The translations under genes and the position numbers were made by a program. From Pseudomonadota bacterium (GTDB taxonomy: Bacteria; Pseudomonadota; Gammaproteobacteria; Burkholderiales; Thiobacillaceae), in NCBI GenBank assembly GCA_021821425.1, contig JAKACL010000122.1, positions 1-8,451 on the forward strand: DNA of 8,451 bases. The letters run 5' to 3'. Each line of letters begins with the position of its first letter. The stretch's first letter is position 1. Below are positions 4,022 through 8,451 of this stretch, in pieces. Below the pieces are notes generated by a model that did no database searches, was not told the origin of the DNA, and saw only the letters and a program-made list of their open reading frames with translations.

Positions 4022-6361
4022 ATGCCTTTTCCTGAGGTTGCGGCTTTTTCGCGGTTGCTTCGTAACGCCTTGCTGACTTTTTTTCTGGTTGGCACCGTCG
4101 CGCTGTTCTCCTATGGGGCGTACGGCTGGCAACGCGAAAAAAAAGATGCCCACGATAACCTTTTGACGTTTTCCGGTTTTCTCGCTTCGGCCTCGCGGGC
4201 GTTCTTCGATGAATTGGGAAATGGTCTGGCGCCGCTGGGCGAATTGCTCGACCGCCCCGAACTGTACGACAACCCGGAAAGCTTGCGGCCGTATCTCGCG
4301 ACATTCCAGAGCAGGCATCCGCAGGTTCGTGCAGTCGCTGTATTTTCGCCGGACGGTGAAATGCTGCTCAATACGGCGATCAAGCCGGGCGATTCGGTTC
4401 CCGATTTTCGCCTGGATCCCCCTTACATCAAGCAACTGCTCGCCGACATGGCAAGCCCGGCGCCTTACACGGTGGGGCCACCGGAATTCGGAAAGGCCAT
4501 CAAGCGCTGGCGTTTTACCGTTCGTCATGTGGTGAGGGGCCGCGACGGCAAGCCCAGGCTCCTGGTTCAGGCCGCCGTGCCGCTGGAAAAGGAAGGCACC
4601 TTCCTGCACCAGCTTCCGGTCCCGCCCAACAGTTACATCGGTTTGCTGCGGGCCGATGGCTATCAGCAGGCCCGCTTTCCGGTGACAGACGCCAACGCCA
4701 CGTACGGGCATTTATCGCCCGGCCCGGTTGCGCGCATGATCAAGGCGAATCCGGGATTGATCGAGGGGTATTTCTCGGGCGGTTCTCCCTGGGTGCCTGG
4801 AGAAAAGCAGCGGATCGGCGCGTTTACCAAGCTTTCCGGCATGGATTTGTATGCTTATGTCTCGGCCCCGGCATCCTACGTCACGTCTCGATGGTGGCGG
4901 CATAACGCCCCGATTTTTCTCAGCTTTCTGGTGTTCTTCGGGATTTTTGTGGCGATTGCCTATCGCGTCACGAAACGCGAACGGGCGCACAGCAAGGAAC
5001 TGGTTGAGCAGGCGCGGCGCGATACGCTCACGGGTTTGCCCAATCGCGGATGCCTGAATGGCATCCTGGAAGCGAATATTGCCGCCGCTCGCGCGGGCAA
5101 AACGCCGTTTTCGATCTTGTTTATCGACCTCGATCGTTTCAAGGGCATCAACGATGCGCTGGGGCACGCAACGGGGGACGGCCTCCTGATCAAGGTGGCG
5201 CAGCGAATTCAGCCATTGCTGCGTCACGGGGATGTGCTGGGGCGGTTTGGGGGAGATGAGTTCCTGCTGGTCCTGCCCGGCAGCAATGAGACCGGGGCGA
5301 TAATGATGACCCATCGAATACTGGACGCGTTCAGCATCCCGTTCGAGGTCAATGGGCGTGCCTTGCGCAACACGCCATCGATCGGCATCGCCCTGTATCC
5401 CGACCATGGGGACGACATCGAAACCCTGCTGAAGCACGCCGACACGGCGATGTACGAATCCAAGCGGCTGGGGCGCAATGCCTATACGGTTTACACTGAA
5501 CAAATGGGTATGCAGGTCCGTGAGCGACTGGACCTGGAACATGAGTTGCGCGATGCCCTGCAACGCGACGAATTCCGGCTGCTCTACCAGCCCATTGTGG
5601 ACATGCAGAGCGGCAAGGTGGTGGCGGTCGAGGCGCTGGTGCGCTGGGTTATGCCGGATGGAAGCTTGCGTCCACCTTCAGCGTTCATCCAGGCGGCTGA
5701 AGATTCGGGTTTGATCATCGAACTCGGGCAATGGGTATTGCGCACAGCCTGCATGCAAATGAAGCAGTGGGCGTCGTACGGTCTGGATTTGCGGGTTGCC
5801 GTGAATCTGTCCACCCACCAGTTTCAGGATATTCACCTGCTGAAAAAAGTGAGGATGGCCCTGCGCGACACGGAACTGGAGGCCGCGCGCCTCGAGCTTG
5901 AAGTCACGGAGAGCGCGGCCATGCTCAATCCGGAAGAAAGCATCAGAATTCTCGGGGAATTGTCCGGACTGGGCGTACGGATCGCGATCGACGATTTTGG
6001 CACGGGCTATTCTTCCTTGAGTTATCTCAAGCGCATTCCGGCGAACACCATCAAAATCGACAAAACCTTTGTCGATGGGCTCGGGCAGAAGCAGGACGCA
6101 ACCATTGCGCGCGCCGTGATCGCTCTGGCCCGTGCCCTGGAAAAAGAAACGATCGCCGAAGGAATAGAAACCGAGAAACAGTTCGATATCATCAAGGCCA
6201 TGGGGTGCGATTGCGCGCAGGGTTATTGGGTCAGCCGCCCCATCGAAGCAGATGCGATATACAGTATGCTGTCCCTGAATACCCAGCTGGTCCCGGCATC
6301 CCAATCAACCCCGGGCGAGGCCATCACCTGGATTCACGCCCACGAAAAATCGGCTGAATGA
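4022..6361 (+). CDS. membrane-bound GGDEF-EAL c-di-GMP enzyme with periplasmic sensor domain
   Basis: This 779-residue protein has one membrane helix near residues 15-35, a periplasmic region of about 255 residues that looks Cache/PDC-like (VRAVAVFSPDGEMLLNT, then a second lobe ending LDLYAYV-like at 275-280), and a second helix at 296-314. Cytoplasmic GGDEF and EAL domains follow. The diguanylate cyclase site is intact: metal Asp369 in FIDLDRFK, Asn377, GGDEF at 410-414, and an inhibitory I-site R401-H-G-D404 five residues before it. The phosphodiesterase site is intact too: Glu537 in EAL, Asn595, E627/E630 in ELEVTES, Asp657-Asp658 in DDFGTG, Lys678, Glu713 in AEGIET and Gln733 in QGY. Both synthesis and breakdown of c-di-GMP are thus possible, and the net activity cannot be read off. 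ATG 4022 puts the helix close to the N-terminus and has a weak GGA 5 nt before it; in-frame TTG 3983, ATG 3989 and ATG 3992 are alternatives. No operon partner is evident. Confidence 0.93.
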   Translation: MPFPEVAAFSRLLRNALLTFFLVGTVALFSYGAYGWQREKKDAHDNLLTFSGFLASASRAFFDELGNGLAPLGELLDRPELYDNPESLRPYLATFQSRHPQVRAVAVFSPDGEMLLNTAIKPGDSVPDFRLDPPYIKQLLADMASPAPYTVGPPEFGKAIKRWRFTVRHVVRGRDGKPRLLVQAAVPLEKEGTFLHQLPVPPNSYIGLLRADGYQQARFPVTDANATYGHLSPGPVARMIKANPGLIEGYFSGGSPWVPGEKQRIGAFTKLSGMDLYAYVSAPASYVTSRWWRHNAPIFLSFLVFFGIFVAIAYRVTKRERAHSKELVEQARRDTLTGLPNRGCLNGILEANIAAARAGKTPFSILFIDLDRFKGINDALGHATGDGLLIKVAQRIQPLLRHGDVLGRFGGDEFLLVLPGSNETGAIMMTHRILDAFSIPFEVNGRALRNTPSIGIALYPDHGDDIETLLKHADTAMYESKRLGRNAYTVYTEQMGMQVRERLDLEHELRDALQRDEFRLLYQPIVDMQSGKVVAVEALVRWVMPDGSLRPPSAFIQAAEDSGLIIELGQWVLRTACMQMKQWASYGLDLRVAVNLSTHQFQDIHLLKKVRMALRDTELEAARLELEVTESAAMLNPEESIRILGELSGLGVRIAIDDFGTGYSSLSYLKRIPANTIKIDKTFVDGLGQKQDATIARAVIALARALEKETIAEGIETEKQFDIIKAMGCDCAQGYWVSRPIEADAIYSMLSLNTQLVPASQSTPGEAITWIHAHEKSAE

Positions 6362-6387
6362 GGCCGCTCGACGCAGAATAGGCGGCC
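6362..6387 (+). other. weak hairpin after the GGDEF-EAL gene
   Basis: GGCCGC (6362-6367) and GCGGCC (6382-6387) can pair around a 14-nt loop, directly after the stop codon. There is no T tract, so termination is doubtful and some readthrough into miaA is possible. Confidence 0.3.
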
Positions 6388-6430
6388 GTGCATCTGCGGC
6401 CATCCATCGGCTGCATCTTCCAAGCTGGGG

Positions 6431-6436
6431 CATAAT
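6431..6436 (+). promoter_or_regulatory. putative -10 box of miaA, start almost at the ATG
   Basis: CATAAT (5 of 6 consensus) ends 8 bp before ATG 6445, so a start 7-8 bp downstream would yield an almost leaderless mRNA. No Shine-Dalgarno precedes the ATG, only a C run. No good -35 is seen at 16-18 bp. The same bases can form a short hairpin GGGGC/GCCCC (6427-6431, 6438-6442), an alternative reading. Confidence 0.45.
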
Positions 6437-6444
6437 CGCCCCCC

Positions 6445-7386
6445 ATGTCCGCCCCCAGCCTGCCTCCCGCCATTTTCCTGATGGGCCCGACCGCCTCGGG
6501 CAAGACCGCGCTGGCGGTCAGCCTGGTCGAACGCTTTCCGCTGGAAATCATCAGCGTCGATTCGGCGCTGGTGTATCGCGGCATGGACATCGGCACCGCC
6601 AAGCCCGACGCCGCCACGCTGGCGCGCGCGCCGCATCGTCTGCTGGATATCCGCGACCCCACCGACGCCTATTCGGCGGCCGCGTTCCGCGACGACGCGC
6701 GGGCGTTGATGGCCGACATCGTCGCGCGCGGCCGCGTGCCGCTGCTGGTTGGCGGCACCATGCTGTATTTCCGCGCGCTGCTGCAGGGATTGGACGACCT
6801 GCCGCGCGCCGACGCGGCGCTGCGCAAGCAGTTGGAAGCCGAGGCTGCTGCCCGTGGCTGGCCCGCGATGCACGCCGAGCTGGCGGGAGTCGATCCGGCC
6901 GCCGCCGCCCGGCTGGCGCCGAACGATTCCCAGCGCATCGGCCGCGCGCTGGAAATCTTTCGCCTCAGCGGAAAGCCGATGTCGGCGCTGCTCGACCGTA
7001 CCCAAGCTGGCCTGCCCTACCGCGTGCTGCAGCTCGCGCTCATTCCATCCGACCGCGCCGTGCTGCACCGGCGCATTGCCGACCGTTTCGATGCCATGTT
7101 GGCCGGGGGGCTGCTCGACGAAGTGAAGGCACTGCGTCAGGCCTTTGCGCTGACGCCCAACCTGCCGGCGATGCGTGCGGTCGGCTACCGTCAGGCCTGG
7201 GCCCACCTGGATGGCGACATATCGCTGGATGAGCTGCGCGAAACCGGCATCGCCGCCACCCGTCAGCTCGCCAAGCGCCAGCTCACCTGGCTGCGTTCAT
7301 GGCCGGATGCGGTGGCGCTGGATTGTCTGGCCGAAGATCTGGAAGTGCAGGCGACGACGCTCGTGGCGCGCCATCTGAAGGCCTGA
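6445..7386 (+). CDS. miaA: tRNA dimethylallyltransferase MiaA
   Basis: MiaA transfers a dimethylallyl group from DMAPP to N6 of A37 in tRNAs that read codons starting with U; this i6A is the precursor of ms2i6A. The 313-residue length is normal. Visible are the P-loop GPTASGKT (14-21), the signature [16 protein letters not shown] (39-54), [34 protein letters not shown], the tRNA-binding [29 protein letters not shown] and [14 protein letters not shown] near the C-terminus. An in-frame TAA at 6433-6435 rules out an earlier start. In many proteobacteria miaA follows mutL directly; here it is separated from mutL by four genes and appears to have its own promoter. It is convergent with xseA, with only 6 bp between the stop codons. 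All key residues are intact. Confidence 0.97.
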   Translation: MSAPSLPPAIFLMGPTASGKTALAVSLVERFPLEIISVDSALVYRGMDIGTAKPDAATLARAPHRLLDIRDPTDAYSAAAFRDDARALMADIVARGRVPLLVGGTMLYFRALLQGLDDLPRADAALRKQLEAEAAARGWPAMHAELAGVDPAAAARLAPNDSQRIGRALEIFRLSGKPMSALLDRTQAGLPYRVLQLALIPSDRAVLHRRIADRFDAMLAGGLLDEVKALRQAFALTPNLPAMRAVGYRQAWAHLDGDISLDELRETGIAATRQLAKRQLTWLRSWPDAVALDCLAEDLEVQATTLVARHLKA

Positions 7387-7392
7387 CCGGGC

Positions 7393-8451
7393 TTAATCCG
7401 TGCTGGTCGAGTCGACCGTCGCGCGGGCCTGTCCGCGGTGGAAACGGATGCCGATTTTTTCACCTGGATTCAGCACTGCGGCATCCTGCACCACCGCGCC
7501 GTTGTCCTGAAGCACGATGCTGTAGCCGCGCGCCAGCACGCCTTCCGGGTTGAGGTGGGCGAGGCTGCTGGCGTGGCGATCCAGCATAAGCTGGCGCTGG
7601 CCGAGGCCGGCGGCGAGCGCGCGCCGGGTGCGCAGGCCGAGCGCGTCCAGCCGCTGCTGCTCGCGCCGGACGACATGGATCGGCGTCGCCAGCCGCTGGC
7701 TCAGCCGCGCGACGCGCAGCTGGCCGGCAGCCAGGCGCGTGCTGGCGGCGTGGCGCAGACGCTGTGCCAGCTGGGAGAGCTCAGTCTGGCGGCGGCGCAG
7801 CTGCTCGGCCGGATGGACCAGGCGGCGCGCCAGGTAATCCAGGCGCTGCATCTCGGTTTGCTGCCGTCGGGCGAGCTGATGCTGCAGCCGGCGTGCCAGT
7901 TGCTCCAGCTGCATCAGCAGTTCGGCCCGCACCGGGCTGGCGAGCTCGGCCGCGGCGGTCGGCGTTGGCGCGCGCAGGTCCGCGGCAAAGTCGGCCAGCG
8001 TGAAATCGGTCTCGTGGCCCACGCCGCTCACCACCGGCATCGGGCTCGCCGCGATCGCGCGCGCCACCGCCTCGTCGTTGAACGCCCACAAATCCTCCAG
8101 CGAGCCGCCGCCGCGGCACACCAGCAGCACGTCGCACTCGGCGCGGTCGCCGGCGCTGCGTATCGCCGCAGCAATCTGTGCGCCGGCGCCGGCGCCCTGA
8201 ACCGGGGTGGGGTAGAGGATCACCGGCAGGCCCGGCACGCGGCGCGCCAGCGCGGTCAGCACGTCGTGCAGCGCCGCCGCCTGCGGCGAGGTGACGATGC
8301 CGATGCGGCGCGGAAAGCGCGGCACGGCGCGCTTTTTTTCCGGATCGAACAGGCCTTCGGCGCCGAGCTTGGCCTTCAGCTTGAGAAAGGCTTCGTACAG
8401 CCGCCCGGCCCCGGCGCGACGGATCGCTTCGGCGCCCAGCTGGAATTCGCC
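7393..8451 (-). CDS. xseA: exodeoxyribonuclease VII large subunit XseA (5' end outside window)
   Basis: XseA is the catalytic subunit of exonuclease VII, which with XseB degrades single-stranded DNA to oligonucleotides in repair and recombination. The frame remains open to the window edge, giving the C-terminal 352 residues; the N-terminal OB-fold of roughly 100 residues is missing. The catalytic domain shows [58 protein letters not shown] and [14 protein letters not shown] long Arg/Gln/Leu-rich helical region (about the middle 130 residues) is the coiled-coil arm, followed by the conserved [14 protein letters not shown] and a small C-terminal beta segment. The ATG-like or GTG codons inside the visible part are internal: the homology continues upstream ([22 protein letters not shown]). 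It is convergent with miaA; no intrinsic terminator separates the two, so their transcripts probably overlap at the 3' ends. Confidence 0.97.
   Translation of the reverse strand, partial: GEFQLGAEAIRRAGAGRLYEAFLKLKAKLGAEGLFDPEKKRAVPRFPRRIGIVTSPQAAALHDVLTALARRVPGLPVILYPTPVQGAGAGAQIAAAIRSAGDRAECDVLLVCRGGGSLEDLWAFNDEAVARAIAASPMPVVSGVGHETDFTLADFAADLRAPTPTAAAELASPVRAELLMQLEQLARRLQHQLARRQQTEMQRLDYLARRLVHPAEQLRRRQTELSQLAQRLRHAASTRLAAGQLRVARLSQRLATPIHVVRREQQRLDALGLRTRRALAAGLGQRQLMLDRHASSLAHLNPEGVLARGYSIVLQDNGAVVQDAAVLNPGEKIGIRFHRGQARATVDSTSTD

Noticed and set aside
3163..4035. A 290-codon open frame on the plus strand opposite the aldolase gene
   Set aside because: It is antisense to an intact aldolase with all active-site residues; no recognisable domain in translation.
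3965..5563. Long minus-strand open frames (248 and 283 codons) opposite the GGDEF-EAL gene
   Set aside because: They are shadows of a clearly coding plus-strand gene and lack start signals or protein-like segments.
6334..7206. A 290-codon open frame on the minus strand over miaA
   Set aside because: It overlaps the miaA P-loop and signature regions in antisense; repetitive Arg/Gln/Gly composition indicates a shadow.
7405..7417. Inverted repeat GGTCGA-g-TCGACC near the 3' end of xseA as a terminator
   Set aside because: It lies inside the xseA coding region and has no T tract on either strand; most likely codon-driven.
1..8451. CRISPR array, tRNA or rRNA gene, transposase, toxin-antitoxin or phage defence cluster
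   Set aside because: No regularly spaced repeats, cloverleaf-like segments or mobile-element proteins are visible; the S24-like protein alone, without HTH or phage neighbours, does not indicate a prophage.

Overview
The window is GC-rich chromosomal DNA that reads as a betaproteobacterium. The basis is a MutL with an intact DMHA-type endonuclease motif of the kind known in Neisseria (a lineage without MutH), strongly proteobacterial MiaA and XseA sequences, and an animal/plant-type class I fructose-bisphosphate aldolase. A member of the Nitrosomonadales (Thiobacillus-like or a relative) would fit, but that finer placement is inference.

Layout, left to right: the 3' part of mutL (+); a small stand-alone S24/LexA-like protein (+); an AT-rich regulatory stretch; a 151-residue protein that looks like an antibiotic-biosynthesis-monooxygenase (ABM) fold (+) with a strong terminator; class I fructose-bisphosphate aldolase (-); a membrane-anchored GGDEF-EAL protein (+), divergent from the aldolase; miaA (+); and the 3' part of xseA (-), convergent with miaA. 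mutL and miaA are direct neighbours in many proteobacteria. Here four unrelated genes sit between them, and the segment from the S24 gene to the GGDEF-EAL gene looks visibly less GC-rich than mutL, miaA and xseA.

The housekeeping parts are ordinary: mismatch repair (MutL), tRNA A37 prenylation (MiaA), exonuclease VII (XseA) and the aldolase step of glycolysis, gluconeogenesis or the Calvin cycle. The most interesting part is 1600-2700. The S24-like gene and the ABM-like gene are each preceded by a closely related AT-rich element with a GACT-n5-AGTC type core. This resembles the type 1 site of the Fe-S regulator IscR (Rrf2 family). The second copy overlaps the -35 box of a good sigma-70 promoter and lies inside a larger nested dyad. 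The S24 protein keeps the nucleophile Ser in a GDSM motif but has Arg where LexA and UmuD have the catalytic Lys. I read the two genes as a small, co-regulated, uncharacterised module, possibly responsive to iron, Fe-S or redox state. The shared operator is seen in the sequence; the function is a hypothesis.
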